Made by a program: the position numbers and the translations under genes. Positions 1 to 5,332 of a stretch of 8,756 bases of DNA are shown here, piece after piece; positions within the stretch are counted from its first letter, which is position 1, and every line of letters begins with the position of its first letter. The notes beneath the pieces are model-generated. The model was not told where the DNA came from. It saw only the letters and a program-made list of their open reading frames with translations, and did not search any database. Source of the stretch: Bacteroidales bacterium (GTDB taxonomy: Bacteria; Bacteroidota; Bacteroidia; Bacteroidales; JAAUTT01); the NCBI GenBank assembly GCA_025350365.1, contig JANXXY010000124.1:1-8756 (forward strand), read 5' to 3'.

Positions 1-53
1 AAACTGCCAACCATAATCATTACACCCATAATTAAAAATAATTTCTGTTTCAT
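1..53 (-). CDS. N-terminal fragment of an exported or membrane protein
   Basis: An ATG on the minus strand (complement of 51-53) opens a frame that runs off the left edge. The 17 visible residues begin MKQKLFLIMGVMIMVGS: a basic start followed by a hydrophobic stretch, as in a signal peptide or first membrane helix. The product cannot be identified. It follows the structured repeat at 141-256 by about 90 bp and is in the same orientation as the genes to its right. Confidence 0.5.
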   Translation of the reverse strand, partial: MKQKLFLIMGVMIMVGS

Positions 54-140
54 GATCTTATTTTATAAAGTTTAATATGTCTACTAATACGCTATTTAGT
101 CGACAGAGGTTTCATGTTTTTTTAATAGCTCCCAGCGTTA

Positions 141-256
141 CGCATATGTTTTGTTGGGGAGCTTCGGAGCACTTCACTATCACGGTACAAAAAATTAAAT
201 AGTAGTAAAGCAATTAAAATTAGTACTTCAACCCCAATAAAATATATGCAATGTTA
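141..256 (-). repeat. Structured dispersed repeat, copy 1 (attC-like fold)
   Basis: This 116-bp stretch recurs in opposite orientation at 8015-8133, about four-fifths identical by eye. Shared blocks on the minus strand include ATTGGGGTTGAAGTA, CTACTATTTAA, TGATAGTGAA, TGCTCCG and CAAAACATAT. Its ends pair: 142-159 can form a gap-free 18-bp stem with 232-249, using two G-T wobbles on the plus strand, around a roughly 72-nt apical region. On the minus strand it starts inside the stop codon of the decayed vapC gene, so it lies directly after a gene, as an integron attC site would. Calling it attC-like is an inference: a box GCTATAAC is present at one end but its partner at the other end (near 136-143) is poor, and no integrase gene is visible. 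Confidence 0.75.
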
Positions 257-666
257 TAGCACGTGCATTTTCCAATTTTCTATTTTAAGACCAGATACCC
301 GCCCAAAATGATTCTCATTATTTGTTACTAAAGTCATTTCATTTTCAATGGCAATACCTGCAATTAATAAGTCGATATCATCTATCAACTCACCACTAGA
401 TCTCAGTTTTTAATAAATATCGGACGAAACTTTGCAGGATTCTTCAGTCAATGCGATTACAATATTTTCAGTAACAAAATCATTGAATATTTACAATTGT
501 TTATGCGCATTTTTGTACAGTAACCCACTCATTATTGCTTAGTAAGATATTAAACTATCTCAATAATGTCATAATTAGTTGAATATTTTTTAAAGTTTTC
601 TACTACAAGTTGGTCGCCCTTAAAATATTATGAAGGAATAACCGTATCAATTAATGCTCTATTCAT
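254..666 (-). pseudogene. vapC: Decayed VapC-family PIN-domain toxin
   Basis: Reading the minus strand from an ATG at 664-666 gives MNRALIDT, the usual VapC opening with the first PIN aspartate, then stop codons in place of sense codons. Further on, one frame carries IMSGLLYKNAHKQL, then FNDFVTENIVIALTEESCK, then LIDDIDLLIAGIAIENEM and TLVTNNENHFGR, ending in GLKIENW and a TAA at 254-256. The order and motifs match VapC ribonucleases, which normally cleave RNA such as initiator tRNA. At least four in-frame TAA codons and a frame change near 550 break it. The Asn after the first Asp and the Glu of the usual YYEIMSG motif are lost. Most breaks look like substitutions, so sequencing error is not a likely cause. 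The start overlaps the antitoxin gene by 8 bp. Confidence 0.85.
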
Positions 667-895
667 TGAATCTACGAGAGTTTTTATTTCGGTTTTTAAT
701 CAAATTATCCATAAATTGATTATATGCAGATTCGTCAATATTACTCCAACTAGCTGCAAACGAAAGAATCTTAGATGCCTTTTCGGTAGTCTGTTCCAAC
801 TTGCTCAAATATTCATTCAAGTCATTTAGCTTGTTAGAAGGATTCCTACGAATTTTGCGTAAAATCTGCTGTATTATTTGAGTGTCGGCTATCAT
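659..895 (-). CDS. VapC-associated antitoxin, intact
   Basis: A 78-aa, charged, probably helical protein that ends in NRNKNSRRFNE. Residues 45-50 read SFAASW, and the C-terminal third (SNIDESAYNQFMDNL) has the look of the toxin-binding tail of small antitoxins that precede vapC in Bacteroidota (from memory of such gene pairs, not a search). Its stop overlaps the toxin start by 8 bp (ATGAATAG), the translational coupling usual in type II toxin-antitoxin operons. The toxin downstream is dead while this frame has no lesion, leaving an orphan antitoxin. It could still neutralise a related toxin elsewhere or repress its own promoter. A -7-like box lies about 23 bp upstream. The alternative start at 898-900 is followed at once by a stop. 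Confidence 0.75.
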   Translation of the reverse strand: MIADTQIIQQILRKIRRNPSNKLNDLNEYLSKLEQTTEKASKILSFAASWSNIDESAYNQFMDNLIKNRNKNSRRFNE

Positions 896-917
896 GTCAT
901 TAATTTTCTCAAATAGA

Positions 918-925
918 CAAAAATA
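918..925 (-). promoter_or_regulatory. Candidate -7 box for the antitoxin-toxin pair
   Basis: The minus strand reads TATTTTTG, an exact match to the Bacteroidota -7 consensus TAnnTTTG. It would give a leader of roughly 15 nt before the start at 895. No convincing TTG -33 element is seen at the expected distance, so confidence is moderate. Confidence 0.4.
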
Positions 926-962
926 ATCAAGGGGTCAATTATTCTAGAGTGCTGTCTTTTTT

Positions 963-976
963 GCATGCGCTATAAC
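963..976. repeat. 14-bp imperfect inverted repeat bracketing the toxin-antitoxin pair
   Basis: GCATGCGCTATAAC here matches the reverse complement of 253-266 (GCACGTGCTATAAC) at 11 of 14 positions, with the eight-base GCTATAAC perfect. One copy lies 68 bp upstream of the antitoxin start; the other covers the vapC stop codon. The pair defines a unit of about 720 bp holding exactly the two genes. It may mark cassette boundaries or be the remains of recombination boxes. The stretch 977-1092 beyond it holds no gene or motif that I can see. Confidence 0.45.
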
Positions 977-1092
977 AACTCAATAATAGAACCTTTTTGC
1001 AAAATATCTCGAAAATTGATATTAACGTTTCAATCAACCCTTATCTTTTGCTTTTGAAAGTGCCCCAAGTGTAATAATGCAATTAAGTCCTG

Positions 1093-1227
1093 TTAAACTC
1101 TGGCAGGACCTTCGGACACTGACAGGTTACGCTATCTACCTGTAAATTAAACTCTGGTAGAATTTTCGGATTCTGCCAGGTTATAGTATTTTAAACTCTG
1201 GCAGGATCTTCGGACTCTGCCAGGTTA
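1093..1227. repeat. Three tandem 37-bp hairpins with UUCG-type loops
   Basis: Copies lie at 1093-1129, 1147-1183 and 1191-1227, each opening TTAAACTCTGG and closing CAGGTTA. Each folds on itself: copy 3 pairs CTGGCAG with CTGCCAG, and copy 2 has a longer 10-bp stem, CTGGTAGAAT with ATTCTGCCAG, so the arms differ while pairing is largely kept. Read on the plus strand, copies 1 and 3 have a C-TTCG-G loop, the very stable cUUCGg tetraloop. On the minus strand the array sits 21 bp after the transporter stop codon, in its 3' untranslated region, where it could stop or stabilise the message. There is no clear T-tract after the hairpins. Confidence 0.8.
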
Positions 1228-1247
1228 TACCTATCTAACAACTTATT

Positions 1248-1934
1248 TTATGAAATTGCTTTTGCAATTAAAAATGCTGCTGCACTGGCAATAGCCCCGA
1301 TTAACATTGTTTTTAATGCCCCTTTGATTGGCGATTGACCGGTTATTTTACTTTTGTAAAATCCGAAAATAAATAGGGCAATTAGGGTTACAACAACTGA
1401 AATATACAAACCTTCCATTGGAGTGGCTGTAAAGAAATAAGCAGAAAGCGGAATTAGTCCACCAACAATATACGATATGGCAATGACTGCGGCACTTTTT
1501 CGTGCTTGTGATAAATGGGGTTCTTCAAGTCCAAGCTCGAACCGCATCATAAAATCAACCCATTTATCCTGATTTTTAGCCAGGTCGGACACTACTCCTT
1601 CCATATTTTCAGGTGAAATTCCATATTCAGAAAGAATATCGCGGATTTCCTGCTTTTCGCGGTCAGTCCAGTTTTCAACTTCCCAGTTTTCACGTTTCCG
1701 TTCCGACTGATAATGATGATACTCGGTAGTTCCAGCCAGATAACCACCCAAGCCCATCGCAATTGAACCAGCTACAATTTCGGCCATCCCAGCGGTGATC
1801 ACAATAAAGTTTGAGCTGATAACTCCGGTAAGTCCGGCAGTGAGAGCAAAAGGTACAGTTAATCCATCGGCCATACCAATAACCACGTCCCGCACGGTTT
1901 GCGAGCCGGTAAAATGAGTTTCTTTATGTTCCAT
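1248..1934 (-). CDS. VIT1/CCC1-family Fe2+/Mn2+ transporter
   Basis: A 228-aa inner-membrane protein, of normal family length, expected to move Fe2+ or Mn2+ out of the cytosol, by proton antiport in characterised members. Helix 1 carries DGLTVPFALTAGLTG (23-37); helix 2 carries AGMAEIVAGSIAMGLGGYLA (48-67); a charged, soluble segment of about 70 residues follows; three more helices lie at about 147-168, 174-193 and 203-226. With an offset of 20, residues reported for the plant protein EgVIT1 (numbers from memory) all fall on the same amino acids here: Asp23, Glu52 and Met60 in the membrane, and Glu82, Glu85, Glu93, Glu96, Met129, Met130 and Glu133 in the metal-binding domain. It follows the 89-aa gene by 15 bp, so the two are probably one transcript. 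The family call is firm; the metal is inferred. Confidence 0.93.
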   Translation of the reverse strand: MEHKETHFTGSQTVRDVVIGMADGLTVPFALTAGLTGVISSNFIVITAGMAEIVAGSIAMGLGGYLAGTTEYHHYQSERKRENWEVENWTDREKQEIRDILSEYGISPENMEGVVSDLAKNQDKWVDFMMRFELGLEEPHLSQARKSAAVIAISYIVGGLIPLSAYFFTATPMEGLYISVVVTLIALFIFGFYKSKITGQSPIKGALKTMLIGAIASAAAFLIAKAIS

Positions 1935-1949
1935 GTATCTATATTAAGG

Positions 1950-2219
1950 CTAATTATTTAAAGCAGGGTTTTTAGAAGAATCTAAATCTTCGTCAACAAA
2001 TTCAATTATTATCTCACCTTTCGTCTCATCGCCCAACCTAAGGAAACGACCTTTTTCAAAAACTGTAATTCGGGCAATTCTTAAAACTTCCTTTACTTTT
2101 TCTTTTGTTAAAGGCTGTTTCGATTTAATGAGCATTCCATCTATAAACAAGTCCTCTGTTATAATTTGCCCATCGGGTAGTTCAATATATCCATTTTTAT
2201 AATGGCGACAATGAAACAT
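1950..2219 (-). CDS. Unrecognised 89-aa protein upstream of the transporter
   Basis: I do not recognise this protein. It starts MFHCRHYKNGYIELPDG and has no signal peptide or membrane helix, so it should be cytosolic. The sequence alternates short hydrophobic strands with turns (YIELPDGQIITEDLFIDG; GRFLRLGDE; GEIIIEFVDEDLD), with a lysine-rich helical stretch between (about 38-52), suggesting a small alpha/beta fold. The tail after residue 77 is acidic and probably disordered. Its only notable possible metal ligands are Cys4 and His6 near the start. The 15-bp spacing to the transporter indicates an operon, so a role linked to metal handling is possible but rests on position alone. Confidence 0.65.
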   Translation of the reverse strand: MFHCRHYKNGYIELPDGQIITEDLFIDGMLIKSKQPLTKEKVKEVLRIARITVFEKGRFLRLGDETKGEIIIEFVDEDLDSSKNPALNN

Positions 2220-2245
2220 TTAATCTTAATTATCAAGTTGTTATA

Positions 2246-2253
2246 CAAAGTTC
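2246..2253 (-). promoter_or_regulatory. Candidate -7 box for the 89-aa/transporter operon
   Basis: The minus strand reads GAACTTTG, one mismatch from TAnnTTTG, 26 bp before the start codon at 2219. The spacing is right for a short leader. No -33 TTG is evident, so this is tentative. Confidence 0.3.
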
Positions 2254-2321
2254 GGTGTAATTAATACTAGAAATTAGAAATTGATCAGTAGTAATTACAA
2301 TTAAATATAAAGAGCCTCTAT

Positions 2322-2590
2322 GTTCGGCTTAGGCTGCGCTCAAATCGGTCATATAATATCAGGCGAAGCCCGAAAAGATATTTTCGACTTAGGCACAACC
2401 TAAGCCGAACGGGGACTCAGGCAGAATATAAGTCAGCCATATGAAATCAGGCGAAACCTGAAAGGATATTTTCGACTCAGACATAGCCAAATCCGAAAGG
2501 GAGGAGTTTTGGCACAATATAAGTCAGCCATATGAAATCAGGCTGCGCCTTAAAGGATATATTCGACTTAGGCACAGCCTAAGCCGAACG
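2322..2590. repeat. Array of three 67-bp palindromic repeats plus an inverted partial copy
   Basis: Units at 2345-2411, 2433-2499 and 2524-2590 (spacing 88 and 91 bp) share the layout TCAGCCATATGAAATCAGG, a short hairpin, GGATATTTTCGACT, and a second hairpin ending CCGAACG. The spacers (21 and 24 bp) end alike, AATATAAG. The first hairpin varies but still pairs: GGC-GAA-GCC, CAGG-CGAAA-CCTG, AGGC-TGC-GCCT. In unit 3, CTTAGGC (2567-2573) pairs with GCCTAAG (2577-2583), and TTCG/CGAA extends the stem outside one mismatch. GTTCGGCTTAGGCTG (2322-2336) is a perfect 15-bp reverse complement of 2575-2589. The array fills most of the 374-bp gap and ends three bases before the stop codon of the next minus-strand gene. 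It codes for nothing I can see. Confidence 0.85.
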
Positions 2591-2593
2591 AAA

Positions 2594-3445
2594 TTAAAAC
2601 CCTGCTATCCTCCGGAAATCTTTTGCAAGCATGCCTGCCGGTCTTCGTTGCGAGATGTTTTCGAAGTTATAATAGTAAATTTTATTATCATCTACTCCAT
2701 AAATAATTTTATAGGATCGGCCAATATTGTCGCTTTCTCCCGGTTCAATCTCATGCACAATAAGCGTATTGGGTGTTCGGTTAAAAACTGCCTTTTCAAT
2801 ATCATCAGAGGTTACAATCCTAACTTCATAGGGATAGAGAGTTTTGATTTTTTCCAACGAATTTACCTCCTCCGCCAAATCACGTTTTTCCACCAACAAG
2901 GTTTTCTTTTTAATATCCCTTACGTTCTCGTTATTATATTTTAGGTTGCGAAAATGAATGATTCTGTCAGATGCCATCATCGCTTTAACGTGTTCCTGAG
3001 CAAATCGTACCATCACTCCCGCTTTATAAGTATAACTATTTTCGTCAACACCGGAGTAGTCAAGCGGAAGTGTAAGAATTTCAGGCATATCGTTAATTTC
3101 TTTTACGTTAGCTCCCATCAACACATTTAAATACAGGTATTCTGCTTCGTGTTTATCCTTGGTAAGGTTTACTTTGGTGAGAAGAATAAAAGAATTGTTT
3201 GCATTGTTGCGAATAGAATCGAATGTTTCATAAGGAATTACCTTGTATGGAGTAATTTTCCAGTACTTTTCCACAGCCGCTTTAATAACAATATTATAGC
3301 CCAACATTGGGTTGTTATCCATCACAACATAGGTTGTCGATTTTTTGAATAATGCCAGTTGCTCCTTTGTTACCTGTTTGTTTTGCTGGCAGAAAGCAGA
3401 AATCAGGAAGAAAAAGAAAAAAGTGGTAAGAATTGTTTTTTTCAT
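2594..3445 (-). CDS. Exported protein of unknown function, paralog B
   Basis: A 283-aa protein with a signal peptide (MKKTILTT, then a run of Phe and SAFCQQ). The Cys is preceded by Phe, which does not fit a lipobox, so a soluble periplasmic or secreted product is likelier than a lipoprotein. It is homologous along its whole length to the gene at 3564-4412. Shared landmarks are DNNP/EDNP near 43, WKITPY (62-67), a LPLDYSGVDEN-like block (126-136), a K-TL-LV segment near 181, K-YP near 201-205, SDDI near 213 and GMLAKDFRRIA at the C-terminus (271-281). I do not recognise a named domain and see no catalytic motif. It is the last gene of a probable three-gene operon, after a 118-bp gap, so its expression may be uncoupled from the others. 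Confidence 0.85.
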   Translation of the reverse strand: MKKTILTTFFFFFLISAFCQQNKQVTKEQLALFKKSTTYVVMDNNPMLGYNIVIKAAVEKYWKITPYKVIPYETFDSIRNNANNSFILLTKVNLTKDKHEAEYLYLNVLMGANVKEINDMPEILTLPLDYSGVDENSYTYKAGVMVRFAQEHVKAMMASDRIIHFRNLKYNNENVRDIKKKTLLVEKRDLAEEVNSLEKIKTLYPYEVRIVTSDDIEKAVFNRTPNTLIVHEIEPGESDNIGRSYKIIYGVDDNKIYYYNFENISQRRPAGMLAKDFRRIAGF

Positions 3446-3501
3446 ATTTTTTAAAAGTTAAAATTTTTAAATCCCCAGGCCAAAATAAGGGGCTATAATC
3501 A

Positions 3502-3527
3502 AAGAAGGACTCAGATTAGCCCTTCCT
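3502..3527 (-). other. Hairpin between the two secreted paralogs
   Basis: On the minus strand AGGAAGGGCT and AGTCCTTCTT form a 10-bp stem with two G-T pairs and a 6-nt loop (AATCTG). It lies in the 118-bp gap between the paralogs. No T-tract follows, so it is a weak terminator at best; it could be a processing or stability element that sets different levels of the two proteins. Confidence 0.35.
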
Positions 3528-3563
3528 ATTTAATTTGCGGGTAAGTTGTAAAAGCAATATAAA

Positions 3564-4412
3564 TTATAATTTTCTTGCAAGCTTTTTCAAGTCTTTGGCA
3601 AGAAAACCATCAGGATTATCAGAGGTTACCATATGATAATCAAAATAATAAAACTTAGCATCGGCAGCGCCTACAAGTATTTTATAGCAGCGTGCTTTAA
3701 ATTTAGTAGATTCAGGACCCACTTTATGCAAAAAAACTATATCCATTTTGTCAGATATTGCTTGTTTAATGTCATCGGGCGAAACCAGTTTAACAGGTCC
3801 GGGATATACTTTTTTAATTTTTGCCAAAGTATTCACATCCTTAGCCATTTCGTTGGCCACTAAATAAAGGGTTTTTCCCTGAAGTAACTCTATATTATCG
3901 TTGTAATGCCGCAGGATATTTTCGCTGGCTATTTTCGGATCGACCTGCAAAAGTTTTACATGGTTCTGCATAAAACGAAGTAAAATACCAAGCTTGTAGC
4001 TGTAGTCATTGTCACCCACTCCGTAATACGAAAGCGGAATAGAGCATAGGTCGGGCATCGTGTTTATTGTAAGTGCCGCACCGCCCATCACCAGACTTAT
4101 GAAATTATATTTGGCATTGGTTTTATCTTTATCAAACTTCACCTGGTCTAAAATGATGAATGAAAATTTGGAATCCATTCGTTTAATTTCGAAATCTTTC
4201 CATGATATAAAATCGTATGGAGTAATTTTCCACTCCTCAGGCATTACCTGCTTTAGGGTCATATTAAAATCCGAAAGGGGATTGTCCTCCAGCACCACCA
4301 TTGTTTTAGTTTTCGAAAAACGGGCTATGGCTTCCTTGGTTGGAACATAATCCTGAGCAAACATACCCACCGATATTGCAATTAGCAACGAAATTAAAAT
4401 TCTTCTCTTCAT
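3564..4412 (-). CDS. Exported protein of unknown function, paralog A
   Basis: A 282-aa protein with a clear signal peptide, MKRRILISLLIAISVGMFAQ, with cleavage expected after Ala19 or Gln20. The mature part starts DYVPTKEAIARF. It matches the gene at 2594-3445 throughout; blocks include LEDNP (41-45), WKITPY (61-66), a DLCSIPLSYYGVGDN block (121-135), KTLYLVANEMAKDVN (180-194), VFLHKVGPE (226-234), RCYKILVG (241-248) and GFLAKDLKKLA (269-279). I recall uncharacterised secreted proteins with this pattern in marine Bacteroidales, but no function. Six base pairs separate it from the gene upstream, so co-transcription is likely. A start at the ATG is supported by the signal peptide. The duplication looks old, given many differences between the copies. 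Confidence 0.87.
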   Translation of the reverse strand: MKRRILISLLIAISVGMFAQDYVPTKEAIARFSKTKTMVVLEDNPLSDFNMTLKQVMPEEWKITPYDFISWKDFEIKRMDSKFSFIILDQVKFDKDKTNAKYNFISLVMGGAALTINTMPDLCSIPLSYYGVGDNDYSYKLGILLRFMQNHVKLLQVDPKIASENILRHYNDNIELLQGKTLYLVANEMAKDVNTLAKIKKVYPGPVKLVSPDDIKQAISDKMDIVFLHKVGPESTKFKARCYKILVGAADAKFYYFDYHMVTSDNPDGFLAKDLKKLARKL

Positions 4413-4418
4413 TTTATT

Positions 4419-5111
4419 TTAGTTTAATGGTATCATTAATGGATTACGTTCATTAAATTTACGGATATATACAAACTTAAGCTGCGATTTTTTTTTCTTA
4501 CTCAGAGCCATATATTCATCATGCAATCCGGGATCCTTCATTAAAAGCACTTCAATGCTTTCTTCATCATAATCCATAATTTTACCTGAGTCGAAGTCTA
4601 AAATAAACTGCCTCATTTCGTTGGAGGTATATGACGATGGCATATTCCCGCCACGATAATAATAGTAAGGATTATAATAGTACGGATCGTAATTTCTTGA
4701 ATTATATGATGTAATGGTTGCAATGAAATGGCTTATACTTCCAATGTATGATACACGATTAAATACCTTGTCCATCCGAACAAAAATCAATCCGTTTTTT
4801 GAGTAGCCCCAAACTGCATTTACCGCAACATCTCTTTTAAGACCAAGTTGATCATAAAAGGAAAAAGTTTGACTTGACAGAACATTGTCAAAAAATTGTG
4901 GGTCGTTAAAATCAATATTTGTAATTACCCTCGATTTAGAAATAGGGTTATTGTTTTTAACTTGTTCGAAATTGAGGTAAATTCCTTCCTTAAATCGAAA
5001 ATCCTGATTGTAGGGAACTCTTTTTATGGAATCGTTTTGGCCATACAGAAGTAATAACCCGCTTTCCATAAAAATAAAAATACAAAAAATATATGCAAAA
5101 TGCCTTTTCAT
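4419..5111 (-). CDS. Exported Tyr-rich protein of unknown function
   Basis: A 230-aa protein starting MKRHFAYIFCIFIFMESG, with a hydrophobic signal segment ending near LLLLYGQ (residues 19-25). An in-frame TTG at 5136-5138 would add nine residues, but it overlaps the predicted -7 box, so the ATG at 5109-5111 is chosen. Visible features are an N-terminal RFKEGIYLNFEQ block (39-50), which I recall from other uncharacterised Bacteroidota exported proteins, a tyrosine-rich turn (YDPYYYNPYYYY, 141-152), and a charged C-terminal part with KIMDYDEESIEVLLMKD (177-193) and YIRKFNERNPL (215-225). It leads the operon with the two paralogs. No enzyme motif is seen; a surface or envelope role is a guess. 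Confidence 0.8.
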   Translation of the reverse strand: MKRHFAYIFCIFIFMESGLLLLYGQNDSIKRVPYNQDFRFKEGIYLNFEQVKNNNPISKSRVITNIDFNDPQFFDNVLSSQTFSFYDQLGLKRDVAVNAVWGYSKNGLIFVRMDKVFNRVSYIGSISHFIATITSYNSRNYDPYYYNPYYYYRGGNMPSSYTSNEMRQFILDFDSGKIMDYDEESIEVLLMKDPGLHDEYMALSKKKKSQLKFVYIRKFNERNPLMIPLN

Positions 5112-5135
5112 TGTTATTGCTATAGGATAGTAAAA

Positions 5136-5143
5136 CAAAGTTA
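5136..5143 (-). promoter_or_regulatory. -7 box of the secreted-protein operon
   Basis: The minus strand reads TAACTTTG, a perfect TAnnTTTG, 24 bp before the ATG at 5111. This spacing predicts a short leader and argues against the TTG start. A clear -33 TTG is not seen at 19-21 bp. Confidence 0.55.
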
Positions 5144-5237
5144 AAGAAAATACGTTTCATCCTACCGTTAAAATGAAAGATATAAATAGACTTGAGAAAT
5201 TTCGGTTTATTTTAAAAAAAATTGTTTTTTAAATCAA

Positions 5238-5269
5238 AACTTTAATGTTATTTTTCTATTTTTAAAGTT
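5238..5269. promoter_or_regulatory. Inverted repeat in the divergent promoter region
   Basis: AACTTTAA (5238-5245) and TTAAAGTT (5262-5269) are perfect inverted 8-mers 16 bp apart, in the 221-bp interval between the operon start and the kinase start. Such a pair could be a regulator site, but in DNA this AT-rich it may be chance. No exact TAnnTTTG box for the kinase is visible; the nearest is a variant, TAGAATTTG, at about 5274-5282. Confidence 0.2.
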
Positions 5270-5332
5270 CTGTTAGAATTTGGGCAAAAATTAGATCAGG
5301 ATTAAATTCATTTTGGATAATCGTTTTACAAG

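Noticed and set aside
2322..2590. CRISPR array
   Set aside because: Only three units, each 67 bp and internally palindromic, with short spacers that resemble one another, and no cas gene nearby.
3383..3445. Lipoprotein signal in the 283-aa paralog (Cys19)
   Set aside because: The residue before the Cys is Phe, which does not fit the lipobox, and its paralog has a normal signal peptide without a Cys.
2648..4350. Plus-strand reading frames at 2648-2944, 3149-3352, 3633-3863 and 4060-4350
   Set aside because: They lie fully antisense to the two secreted paralogs, which have signal peptides and homologous sequence. The plus-strand products have odd Phe/Asn/Ile-rich composition and no recognisable motif.
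5112..5138. TTG start giving nine more residues to the Tyr-rich protein
   Set aside because: The TTG lies in the perfect -7 box TAACTTTG, and the ATG at 5111 gives a better signal peptide.
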